From: Microcaldota archaeon
GTDB taxonomy: Archaea; Micrarchaeota; Micrarchaeia; Micrarchaeales; CABMGC01
Direction: 5' to 3'
DNA: 40,762 nucleotides
NCBI GenBank assembly: GCA_021817125.1
Contig: JAKAWC010000006.1
Coordinates: forward strand, 1 to 40,762
Shown here: positions 1 to 7,818 of the stretch, one piece after another
Position numbering within the stretch: the stretch's first letter is position 1
Layout of the letters: each line of letters begins with the position of its first letter
Notes under the pieces: generated by a model
What the model saw: the letters and a program-made list of their open reading frames with translations, nothing else
What the model was told of the DNA's origin: nothing
Databases searched by the model: none
Program-made: the position numbers and the translations under genes

Positions 1-150
1 CTTTCGCCTGTGCGGCCCAAAGGCCGCGCTGCGCGAAAATCTCATGATAAAAATATAGCGGCTTCTTTCATCCACATGCGTAAACGCAAGGGATTTCAGA
101 AGCCGATGAAAGCATTAAAGATGACAAAACTAGTACCAATTATCTAATTG
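1..150. other. Structured non-coding stretch with three inverted repeats
   Basis: No convincing gene is seen here. Bases 2-38 fold into a strong hairpin: tttcgc pairs with gcgaaa, and inside it gcggcc pairs with ggccgc around a caaa loop. Bases 60-104 form a second hairpin, ggcttct with agaagcc, with an internal tgcg/cgca helix around a taaa loop at 77-88. Bases 137-150 are a third palindrome, caatta-tc-taattg. This could be the 3' end of an RNA that begins outside the window, a terminator, or an unrecognised ncRNA. I found no box C/D, H/ACA, SRP or RNase P signature. Confidence 0.4.
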
Positions 151-187
151 TTGGTCGCCACAGAGTGATGGAGTATAGTAGTCTAAT

Positions 188-298
188 ATGGGCAGAGCCG
201 ACCCTGTACTGGAAGAAGCGTGGGTGGGACGCGAAAAGATTAAGGCATTAGCAAGCGCGCATCTGAAGGAGCTGATGGAGAGGCTGAAGAAGGGTTAA
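188..298 (+). CDS. Possible small protein, 36 aa, unknown
   Basis: An ATG-to-TAA frame too short for the ORF track encodes a 36-residue charged peptide. Its C-terminal half reads like an amphipathic helix (AHLKELMERLKKG). It is followed directly by an AAAAA-CC-TTTTT run at about 297-309 that could end transcription. No clear TATA box lies 25 nt upstream and no family is recognised. It sits in the same direction as the carbamoyltransferase, 57 nt before it. It may be chance; the helical, charged composition is the only positive sign. Confidence 0.3.
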   Translation: MGRADPVLEEAWVGREKIKALASAHLKELMERLKKG

Positions 299-355
299 AA
301 ACCTTTTTTACCGAATACTAGAGTAGCCAATTCTAGGGGGCAGAGCAGAGAGCAT

Positions 356-2056
356 ATGTATATACTGGGAGTCTGGGACGGTCACGATGCCGGAGCGGCG
401 CTGCTGCAGGACGGCAAGATCATATTTGCGTCAAACGAGGAGAGGTACACCAGGAGGAAGCTGGAGATAAAGTTCCCTGTCAATTCGGTAAACGCTGCGC
501 TCAGGTATGCCGGCATAAAGCCCACGGATATCGACACCGTGGCTTTTCCTACGACCGAGTTCGCGAAGACAATGACGCGGGTCTTCCCGTACCAGATGGA
601 GGTCTACTACAAGTTCAGGAGGAGAAAGCTCCCGCTAAGACCGAGGCTCGAATGGTGGATGCACATGATGAAGTACGGCCAGACCGGCATCGGTGTGCTT
701 CCAGGCTGCGATGGGATAAGCAAGATCGTTGTGTCGAAGCACCTGCGCAGCATGGGCTTCAAGCAGTTCAAGCTTCATGCGGTGGACCACCACACGTCGC
801 ACGCCACTGGCGCAGCTTTCACGTGCGGATTCGACAAGGCGCTGGTCATCACGATGGACGGGCTCGGAGACGGGCTCTGCGGCTCGATAAGCACACTGGA
901 GAACGGCAAGCTCACCAGACGCAGCAGGATACGGGCGCGTGACTCGATTGGGATATTTTACGAGCAGGTCACCAATATAGTAGGGATGAGGGAGCTCGAG
1001 GACGAAGGCAAGGTCATGGCCATGGCAGATTATTCATTCCCGTTCAAGTTTGAAGAGAACAAGCTCAGGGACCTTTACGCAGTCAACGGCACATCCATAC
1101 GGGCGAAGTACGGCGCCGCGGCGCAGTACAACTTCCTCTCGAGAATCGCGTGGACCATGCCGAGGGAGCAGTTCGCATACATGGCACAGCAGCTTCTTGA
1201 GAATGTGCTTGTCCAGCTCGTCCAGAATGCAATAACCGAGTACGGCATAGGCAATATCGCGCTCTCCGGAGGGCTATTCGCGAACGTAAAGGCGAACATG
1301 AAGGTAAGGGAGCTTGATGCAGTAAAGGAGTGGTACGTCTTCCCGCACATGGGTGACGGCGGAATAGCGCTTGGCGCAGCAATGCAGGTCGACTACGAAC
1401 TGAACGGGACGCATAGCTACCCGTTCGACAACGCATATCTTGGCGATGAATTCGACGACAATGCCGTTGAGACTGCTCTGAAGGCTGACCCTACGCTCAG
1501 TTATGAGAGCGACAGCGACAGGATGTCGCATGCGGCCGAACTGATAAATGATGACAATTACGTGTTCTGGTACCAGGGCAGGATGGAGTACGGGCCCAGG
1601 GCGCTCGGAGACAGGTCGATACTCGCCAAGTCTGGCTCGGATGACGTGAAGGAGAAGCTCAACATATACGTGAAGCAGAGGGAATGGTACCAGCCGTTCG
1701 CGCCATCGATGCTCAGGAGCGACGCCGACAAACTGCTCGAGAGCGTCAAGGGATACGACAGGTTCATGACCATGGCGTACAAGGCTAAGGATGATAAGAA
1801 GGCGCTGATGCAGTCTGTCGTGCACATCGACCTCACTGCAAGACCGCACATGGTGGGTGACGAGAACCCGAATTACAGGGACCTGCTGACCGCGGTTAAG
1901 AAGAGGACGAAGTACGGAATCGTGCTTAACACAAGCTTTAACATCCACGGACAACCGATAGTCATGAGCCCGCAGGATGCGATAGCGACGATGAAGAAGA
2001 CTAAGACGAAGCACATGTTCCTCAACGACTTCTACGTGGAGAACAAGGAGGCATGA
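356..2056 (+). CDS. Carbamoyltransferase, NodU/CmcH family
   Basis: Transfers a carbamoyl group from carbamoyl phosphate to a hydroxyl acceptor, typically a sugar or natural product. At 566 aa it has the two-domain family architecture. The N-terminal Kae1/ASKHA-like domain starts at GVWDGHDAGAALL, carries the metal-site region VDHHTSHA near residues 143-150, and continues through DGLGDG, ALSGGLFAN and FPHMGDGG. The C-terminal domain carries GRMEYGPRALGDRS near 408-421, REWYQPFAPSM, and NTSFNIHGQPIV. The ATG is preceded by aggggg at 336-340. The stop is 4 nt before a membrane glycosyltransferase, whose Shine-Dalgarno AAGGAGG lies inside this gene's end, so the two are probably co-translated. 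The acceptor cannot be read from the sequence; an envelope glycan or lipid-linked sugar is inferred from the neighbour. Confidence 0.9.
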   Translation: MYILGVWDGHDAGAALLQDGKIIFASNEERYTRRKLEIKFPVNSVNAALRYAGIKPTDIDTVAFPTTEFAKTMTRVFPYQMEVYYKFRRRKLPLRPRLEWWMHMMKYGQTGIGVLPGCDGISKIVVSKHLRSMGFKQFKLHAVDHHTSHATGAAFTCGFDKALVITMDGLGDGLCGSISTLENGKLTRRSRIRARDSIGIFYEQVTNIVGMRELEDEGKVMAMADYSFPFKFEENKLRDLYAVNGTSIRAKYGAAAQYNFLSRIAWTMPREQFAYMAQQLLENVLVQLVQNAITEYGIGNIALSGGLFANVKANMKVRELDAVKEWYVFPHMGDGGIALGAAMQVDYELNGTHSYPFDNAYLGDEFDDNAVETALKADPTLSYESDSDRMSHAAELINDDNYVFWYQGRMEYGPRALGDRSILAKSGSDDVKEKLNIYVKQREWYQPFAPSMLRSDADKLLESVKGYDRFMTMAYKAKDDKKALMQSVVHIDLTARPHMVGDENPNYRDLLTAVKKRTKYGIVLNTSFNIHGQPIVMSPQDAIATMKKTKTKHMFLNDFYVENKEA

Positions 2057-2060
2057 ACGC

Positions 2061-3830
2061 ATGTTGCTCTTAGGCTACGCGCTCTCGGCTTCATTCGCTG
2101 CGTCGCTCATCGGGCTCATCGCAGCTGTGGTCATCTGGCGAAAAGAGTTCTATGCCGTGCTGTCACGTTCGGTGAATGCGTACTCGCTAGTTACTCTCGT
2201 TGTGCTGATATCGTTCTTCGCAGCATTCTCGCTGACCCAGGTCACACCGACGTCCCAACTCTACTTCGACGAGAATATCTACCAGGGTATAGCGCTGAAC
2301 ATACTCAACCATTTCAACGCAGTCTGGTGCCAGTTTGGCACAGGATATGTAAAGACCTGTTTTGTCAACGAGGTATACCATGACCCAGTAGAGGGCTCGT
2401 TCTTCATCGCAATCGCGTTCGGCATCTTCGGAGTATCACTAAACACCGCATACGGCCTTGAGTTGTTCGAGGGAGCGCTCTTCATAATCGCTGTCTTCCT
2501 GCTTTCAAGCGTCCTTCTCGAGAGGAAGGACCTTGCGGTGCTTGCGACTGCCGTGTTCGCGTTCATGCCTGAGCTCTTCATCTGGTCCAGGACGCAGGCG
2601 GATTTCGACCTTACCTTTGGGATGCTCGCCGCATTCGCCTTCTTCTTCTTCGTCGTCTTCACCAAGAGGCCGAGCATCAGGACCTTGGCACCGTTCTCGT
2701 TCGCACTCCTGATGGCGGTCTTTGCGAGGAATGAGGGCGCCATGCTACTGGGAGTTTTTGCCGTTGCGTACCTCACGTTTGGAGAGAGCGGCATAAAGAG
2801 GACGTTCGGAGAGCGGCTCCGCCTCGCGATAAGGACCATCGATACGAACACCTACGCACTGGTGCTGCTGCTTATCTTCGTCGTGCTTCTGCTGCCGCAC
2901 ATCTACTACCTCTCGCTGCAGTTCTTCAACCCCCAGTACGGTCAGCCAAGCGGGCAGGGTATAGTCTCTGTCCAGGATTTCCTGAATAACCTCGGGCCGA
3001 ATACCTGGTACTTCCTGGGCAAGTACAACAGCACCGGATACTTCCCCGCGGTGTTCCCCGAAGTGATAACGATAGTAGCGGTGGCTGGCGCGCTTCTCTT
3101 TGCCATGGACGCCAGGGTCAAGAACAGGTTCAGCGTCCTGCTACTGCTGGGCATATGGCTCCTGGCGTACTGGACGTTCTACACCTTCTTCTACGCAGGA
3201 TCGGCGGTCTACGGTGTTGACGTGAGGTTCATGCTTCAGCTGCTGCCAGCAATATCCATCTTTGCGGGCTTGGCGATGATGGAACTTGCCAACATGCTCT
3301 CCGACCCTAAGAGGAACGTGAGGGAACTCTTCACAGGCGCCAAAGCCATCGGCGGGCCCGGCACGAGCGTCATCATGAGGAGGTCGTCTCTCATCGCCTT
3401 CATTCTGATAGTAGCTATTGTGGTATTCCCCTTCACCCTGCTCATATCGGACATCACGCTGTCACCGCACGCGATGCCGCAGCAGAGCGTGATATACAAT
3501 GCAGTCAACTTTGTATATAATAATATCGATGCGGTGCCGGCGAACTGCCTGGTCTTCACGTTCACGCCGGACCTGTTCGAGGAGTTCAACCGGAGCGCGG
3601 CGCAGATAGGATACATGAACGGCAACGAAACGGTAAGCTCGAACGTCACAGGCCATTTCAGCTGCTATGTCCTCGATTACGGATACTGGTGCGTGGTGCC
3701 GCCCAACTACAACACGACATGCAAGAATATAGTAGGTCAGTACAAACTGCAGCCGCTGGCCAGCCAGAACTCTGGTTCCCAATACAGTCCGCCGAATGTC
3801 TCATTCTACAGGCTGCTGAACTACACCTGA
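2061..3830 (+). CDS. Polytopic GT-C glycosyltransferase, PMT/ArnT-like
   Basis: A 589-aa membrane protein with roughly ten hydrophobic helices. It resembles the GT39/ArnT/PMT superfamily, which uses polyprenyl-phosphate sugars on the outer face of the membrane. The first extracytoplasmic loop holds the diagnostic acidic motif FDENIYQGIA near residue 68, where the family keeps its catalytic Asp-Glu. A soluble C-terminal region after the last helix (about residue 465 on) contains several Cys residues and N-glycosylation sequons, so it is probably outside the cell. It follows the carbamoyltransferase by 4 nt with SD AAGGAGG at 2045-2051, which indicates one operon that likely modifies surface glycans. 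The 3' end overlaps the convergent gene at 3821 by 10 nt. The exact donor and acceptor are unknown. Confidence 0.75.
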   Translation: MLLLGYALSASFAASLIGLIAAVVIWRKEFYAVLSRSVNAYSLVTLVVLISFFAAFSLTQVTPTSQLYFDENIYQGIALNILNHFNAVWCQFGTGYVKTCFVNEVYHDPVEGSFFIAIAFGIFGVSLNTAYGLELFEGALFIIAVFLLSSVLLERKDLAVLATAVFAFMPELFIWSRTQADFDLTFGMLAAFAFFFFVVFTKRPSIRTLAPFSFALLMAVFARNEGAMLLGVFAVAYLTFGESGIKRTFGERLRLAIRTIDTNTYALVLLLIFVVLLLPHIYYLSLQFFNPQYGQPSGQGIVSVQDFLNNLGPNTWYFLGKYNSTGYFPAVFPEVITIVAVAGALLFAMDARVKNRFSVLLLLGIWLLAYWTFYTFFYAGSAVYGVDVRFMLQLLPAISIFAGLAMMELANMLSDPKRNVRELFTGAKAIGGPGTSVIMRRSSLIAFILIVAIVVFPFTLLISDITLSPHAMPQQSVIYNAVNFVYNNIDAVPANCLVFTFTPDLFEEFNRSAAQIGYMNGNETVSSNVTGHFSCYVLDYGYWCVVPPNYNTTCKNIVGQYKLQPLASQNSGSQYSPPNVSFYRLLNYT

Positions 3831-4666
3831 GCTGGAGGCTGTACATTGCTGCGCGACCTCTTCGTGGCTCTCAGGATAAGGAACAATATTACGGCGACTA
3901 TTGCAACCGTCACGCCCCCTAGAAGAACAGATGGTGTCGGTAGCGTTGTGCCTCCGCCACCGGCGGCTGTGACATTCACGCTCGGCAGATTGGATAGGGT
4001 TATCACTTGCAACGATGCGTAGTGGGTCTTGCCCTCAAAGTAGCTTGCGGCTACAGCTCCCTGGTAGTATTCCTGCGCACTCGCCCGGGGAAGGGGAACA
4101 GCAAAATGGACGTGTGCGGTCTGGTATGGAGCTATGCTGACGACCGTTGAGCCATTGGACATTGCGAATGCGGGAGGGGTTATCAAAGAGATGTTTGCGA
4201 CTATTGTACGCCCTCCTCCGTTGAGTATAGATGCGTTAATCGTGTCCCTGCCGTTTGCGCTGGTAACCGCCGGGCTTATGTACAGCTCGGATGGGGCTGG
4301 TGTAAAGAAGCCGAGGTTGCACAGAAAGGTCGCAGTGAATGCCTGGGCTCCCTGTTGGTAAGACACCTCTATGTAATCGGCGTAGCTGCCGTATGCGGTC
4401 ACGTTGGTGAGGTTGACGATTAGGGTCTGGGATGATCCGGGGTTGACTGCAGGTATCTGGTATGAGCTATTCGCCAGGGTGGCACCGTTTATGACGGGAG
4501 TCACTGTCAGGCTCAAAGCTGCATCGGTGCCGCTGTTGGTGAGCGTGAAGTTTATGCTGTTGCTTGACAGCTGCTTTGAGCAGAGCCCGCTTAATGTCAC
4601 GGTGCCTGCGCTTGCGATGCCAGACAGAAGTGCAAGTGCCATAAGCAATACTAGAGATTTGTTCAT
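3821..4666 (-). CDS. Exported membrane-anchored beta-sandwich-like protein
   Basis: A 281-aa protein of unknown function. It has a Sec signal peptide (SLVLLMALALLSGIASA), an extracytoplasmic region of about 215 residues rich in Ser, Thr, Asn and N-glycosylation sequons, and a C-terminal TM helix near 245-265 followed by a short basic cytosolic tail. The repeated pattern of NSGTDAALSLTVTPVINGA followed by a second NGGGRTIVANIS segment resembles the CARDB/COG1361 type of archaeal envelope protein with two Ig-like domains. Upstream on its strand a T-rich TATA-like TTTTTATTC lies about 29 nt before the ATG, consistent with a leaderless message. It overlaps the end of the convergent glycosyltransferase gene by 10 nt. 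A more specific function is not supported. Confidence 0.7.
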   Translation of the reverse strand: MNKSLVLLMALALLSGIASAGTVTLSGLCSKQLSSNSINFTLTNSGTDAALSLTVTPVINGATLANSSYQIPAVNPGSSQTLIVNLTNVTAYGSYADYIEVSYQQGAQAFTATFLCNLGFFTPAPSELYISPAVTSANGRDTINASILNGGGRTIVANISLITPPAFAMSNGSTVVSIAPYQTAHVHFAVPLPRASAQEYYQGAVAASYFEGKTHYASLQVITLSNLPSVNVTAAGGGGTTLPTPSVLLGGVTVAIVAVILFLILRATKRSRSNVQPPAQV

Positions 4667-4708
4667 CAGATCAAGATAATGTAGAGAAACAAGAATAAAA
4701 ATGTAGCG

Positions 4709-5593
4709 TCAGTCCAGTTCCTTCCCGAGGAAGTAGCCGAGCGTGAGGTATGCGAGCTTCGCAGCGAGGAAGTCCGGTGCGTGTAGGCCTGCAATCGGAC
4801 TGAGCTCCACGATATCGAGGCCTGCAAGCTGCTTCTTCTCGCCTATCCCCTTTAACATGGCGGCGAGTTCGCCGAATCTAAGACCATCCGGTTCGGGCGT
4901 GCCGACGCTTGGCATCTCGCTCGGGTCCAGCACATCAAGGTCGATAGTAATATAGACATTCTGCAATGTCGCATCGTTTATCCTGTCGATGATGTCGAGC
5001 ACGTCTTTGCCGTGGATGTCGCTCATGAAGAGCACCCTTTCCCTCTTCATCTTCTTCGAGTATGCTTCGTCGATGTTCCTTATACCGACGTGAAGGTAAC
5101 TATCGCATGCCTCCATGACTCTGGACATGACCGTGGCGTGCATGTATTTACTATTGTTGAGCTCGTCGCGTGAGTCGGTGTGCGCGTCGAACTGGATTAC
5201 ACTGAACTCCCGACCCTTCTCCTGCAGCGCCTGGACCGCGCCGACTGTCACTGTGTGTTCGCCGCCGAGTATGAGCGGTATCTTCTTATCATCAAGCAGC
5301 ACGCCGACCTCCTTCTTGACCCGCTTCACCATGTTCTCGGGGGAGCTGTAGTCCGGCTCAAGCTCGTCCATCGTGTAGACGCCAAGCTTGGACAGGTCCC
5401 TACCCAGTTCGTAACTGTAGAGCTCCATCGTGCGGGAGGCATTTATTATCGCCCTAGGTCCCTCACGCGACCCTGTTTTGTATGTGAGCGTGGCGTCGTA
5501 TGGAATCGGGAGGACGGCGACCCGTGCCTTTTTATAGTCCTGATCGTCGAGGCCGAAAAGGTTGTACTTGGGCATCGCATTTAAAGGATTCAT
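4709..5593 (-). CDS. speB: Agmatinase / ureohydrolase
   Basis: Hydrolyses agmatine to putrescine and urea in polyamine synthesis. All ureohydrolase metal motifs are present: GGEHTV, FDAHTDSRDE and DLDVLDPSEMPSVGTPEPDG, which carry the binuclear Mn ligands. The C-terminal segment GLDIVELSP is also typical. The ORF track begins at 5659, but a TATA box (TTTATAA, minus strand, about 5616-5623) lies inside that extension, centred 27 nt before the ATG at 5593. I therefore place the start there as a leaderless message, giving 294 aa, the usual family length. ATGs at 5602 and 5575 are alternatives. Arginase or formiminoglutamase are less likely because archaeal members of this length are mostly agmatinases, but substrate is inferred. 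Confidence 0.88.
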   Translation of the reverse strand: MNPLNAMPKYNLFGLDDQDYKKARVAVLPIPYDATLTYKTGSREGPRAIINASRTMELYSYELGRDLSKLGVYTMDELEPDYSSPENMVKRVKKEVGVLLDDKKIPLILGGEHTVTVGAVQALQEKGREFSVIQFDAHTDSRDELNNSKYMHATVMSRVMEACDSYLHVGIRNIDEAYSKKMKRERVLFMSDIHGKDVLDIIDRINDATLQNVYITIDLDVLDPSEMPSVGTPEPDGLRFGELAAMLKGIGEKKQLAGLDIVELSPIAGLHAPDFLAAKLAYLTLGYFLGKELD

Positions 5594-5613
5594 GTATCCC
5601 ATTTGTGCGTCAG

Positions 5614-5624
5614 GGTTATAAAGC
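5614..5624 (-). promoter_or_regulatory. TATA box for agmatinase
   Basis: The minus strand reads CTTTATAACC here. Its centre is 27 nt upstream of the ATG at 5593, the normal archaeal TATA-to-start distance for leaderless transcription. It rules out the longer ORF-track start at 5659, which lies upstream of the promoter. Confidence 0.6.
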
Positions 5625-5665
5625 CTTTCCCGGCCTATTTTGTATTGGCAGATACCCACAAGGAT

Positions 5666-5727
5666 CCCTGCTAAACGGCAGGGGAGATAATGCCCGGTTT
5701 CTTCCAGTTTCGTTTGCAGGAAACCGG
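5666..5727. other. Two inverted repeats in a divergent intergenic region
   Basis: The 198-nt gap between agmatinase and the unknown gene at 5792 has no gene. It contains ccctgc-taaacg-gcaggg (5666-5683) and ccggtttc/gaaaccgg with an 18-nt loop (5694-5727). They lie just upstream of the TATA box for the plus-strand gene. They may be operators, or hairpins of an antisense or leader RNA. Confidence 0.45.
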
Positions 5728-5740
5728 CATAAAACCCACC

Positions 5741-5754
5741 ATATTATATATATT
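5741..5754 (+). promoter_or_regulatory. TATA box for the 5792 gene
   Basis: An AT-only run, atattatatatatt, is centred about 44 nt before the ATG at 5792. That predicts a short leader of around 18 nt, which contains the Shine-Dalgarno-like ggtgaa at 783-788 of the 5 kb block, 4 nt before ATG. Confidence 0.5.
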
Positions 5755-5791
5755 ACGCCGAACACAGTAGATACGAAATATTGGTGAAATA

Positions 5792-7729
5792 ATGCCAGGT
5801 CCAGCAATCATAAAACCAAGCGCATTTACGCGCACAGACAAGACAGCAGTAGCAAAGGAACTTATTGCCATGCTCTCGGAGCAGAAGGCAGAAGTGACTG
5901 AATTCTTTTCATACCCTGCAGGCGGGCCGAAGAGCGGAATGATGAGCAGAGAGGACTTCATTGCCGCGAAGTGGGCCACGCCAGAGCAGAAGAAAGAGAC
6001 AGAGGATGCTGGGCACGCGCTAAGCACGGGTGCATTGCAGGTGTGGTGGAATGAGATCCGGGCGATCGCGAAGGACGCCGAAGTGGACGCATCTACGAAA
6101 GCTGACCTGAAGAATGCAGCGGACCAGCTGAACGATCTTATCGGAGATAAACATTTTGAGATGTGGGGTTCGAGGCCGACTATGCCACTGGAGAATCTTG
6201 GACCTACCCTTGACTTGAATACTGCGACGAGAGCTGATGCTGAGAAAGCAGTAAAGGTGAGGAGAGATGCACTGCACGCGGAATGCGGTTTCAGGGCAGA
6301 CAATGAGGCAGCACTGGAGCCCGCGGTTCTGGCGAGGCAGAAGCGCATACTTGACCTATTCCAAGACAAGACCCCTGAGGGGAAGTCGAGCGAAGACAAC
6401 GTAGAGAGCAAAGCAGGTAATGAGGAGGTCGCTGGGAAGGGCAAGGCAGAGGAGCTCGAGGCAGGACCTGGAGAGGTCAGGATGCCAGAGAGGATACCTC
6501 AAGAGCAGGAGTCTTTGCTTATTGATGCCACACAGACCACATTTGCAGCTACTACTGGAATGAAAACACGCGAGGCGCTCGAAGCGGCGTTGACGAAGAT
6601 GACCGATAAAGAGGGCGTGCTCGCAACTGCAGTTACGGTTTTGACAAAAACAGGAGCGACGGCGACTGACGGGGATAAGATAAGGAGAGCGCGCAATGGC
6701 GTGACAGGCGCTCAGGCTGAGGTAAGGACGGTCCTTGGAGCAGTCACGGAAGAGCTCGAGGGCAGGCGTGAGGCGCTTGTCGACACCGCGTTGGTAGGAA
6801 TACCACTTATGGTATCTGAACTTAGCAATGAACTTGGTGCAGGCGACGAAGCGCAGGACTACAAGCCCAAGCTCGATGCGCTTGGGCATGCGACCGAGAC
6901 TGACGTGAAGAGACCAAGCCCCTCGGATCCGGCAGTCATGGTACCATTGACATACAGCATAGCGGACCTCAAGTGGGCCCAAGAGGAGATAATCACCCTG
7001 GGTAAGGGAAACAAGGAGCAGAAGAGGCATAGTTATGTCCACTTCCTAAAGAGGGCAGAGAAACTGGGAGCGTTGAACGACCCAGAAGCGACCACGACGA
7101 TAGATGGTAAGACGTATACTACAGAGCAACTTGAGAATATGGCAAGGGACCTCAAGCAGCAGCGCCAGAGACTGAGCGCTGCGGTGGATGTGATAACCTC
7201 CAAGAGGGCAGAAGCAGCCGGAGTCTTGGAAGGGGACAGCCCAGAAGCGAACAAAACGTATAAAGTAATCACCACCACGCTTGAGACGATAGCGGCAGAT
7301 AACAAGCATGCAAGGCTAGTGATTGTAGATGCACTCAGGACGGTAGGCATAGACCTGAAAGACAGGGACGTCGAGGTCGACCTAAGAGCCAACGCACAGA
7401 CGGCGTGGAAGTGGCAGGATGTTGAACTCGAGAGCCTTTCGGTTAACCGGAGAGTTAAAGCGGCACTGCGCAATGCGACCGTGAGGTTTAAGAACTTTTG
7501 GAAGGGAACGTCCGTAGAGGAGCTGGACCTTGAGGCTAGAGCCGGAACGATCAAAGCAGCACAGACACTGTTGAAGGAGGTAATGACCATGCCGGAGCTG
7601 AGGTATCAGCTTGCAGGCATAGAGCCGTTGACCGAGCAGGAAAGGCAGAAGGCGTTTAGGGCAGAGATACGCGGGTCAAGTGCAGCCGCATCACCTTCCA
7701 CAAGCTCCGCAGCCGCGGCATCGGCCTGA
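5792..7729 (+). CDS. Large hypothetical protein, 645 aa, helical, no family recognised
   Basis: I do not recognise this protein. It has no signal peptide or TM helix, only about one Cys, and is predicted to be largely alpha-helical and charged, so it should be cytosolic. Two parts are visible: an N-terminal region (about 1-195) and a C-terminal region (about 245-620), joined by an acidic, low-complexity linker near 195-240. It ends in an Ala/Ser-rich tail. The opening (AIIKPSAFTR, then a helical stretch and F-x-x-P-x-G-x-PK) faintly resembles the opening of the next gene (IIAKPGPSAR, then F-x-GPDGKPK), so the pair may be distant paralogues. It has its own TATA box and SD. Function unknown. 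Confidence 0.75.
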   Translation: MPGPAIIKPSAFTRTDKTAVAKELIAMLSEQKAEVTEFFSYPAGGPKSGMMSREDFIAAKWATPEQKKETEDAGHALSTGALQVWWNEIRAIAKDAEVDASTKADLKNAADQLNDLIGDKHFEMWGSRPTMPLENLGPTLDLNTATRADAEKAVKVRRDALHAECGFRADNEAALEPAVLARQKRILDLFQDKTPEGKSSEDNVESKAGNEEVAGKGKAEELEAGPGEVRMPERIPQEQESLLIDATQTTFAATTGMKTREALEAALTKMTDKEGVLATAVTVLTKTGATATDGDKIRRARNGVTGAQAEVRTVLGAVTEELEGRREALVDTALVGIPLMVSELSNELGAGDEAQDYKPKLDALGHATETDVKRPSPSDPAVMVPLTYSIADLKWAQEEIITLGKGNKEQKRHSYVHFLKRAEKLGALNDPEATTTIDGKTYTTEQLENMARDLKQQRQRLSAAVDVITSKRAEAAGVLEGDSPEANKTYKVITTTLETIAADNKHARLVIVDALRTVGIDLKDRDVEVDLRANAQTAWKWQDVELESLSVNRRVKAALRNATVRFKNFWKGTSVEELDLEARAGTIKAAQTLLKEVMTMPELRYQLAGIEPLTEQERQKAFRAEIRGSSAAASPSTSSAAAASA

Positions 7730-7818
7730 GTTGATGAGAGAGCCGCTGGCTCCTCGTTTTAATATTCATGGTGCCTTTGATGGCACCGGAAGTCAGGAGA
7801 AAGCAGTGGGGAACAATA

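Noticed and set aside
1274-2062. 262-aa minus-strand ORF within the carbamoyltransferase
   Set aside because: A shadow of a gene with clear motifs on the plus strand; the shadow has no family features.
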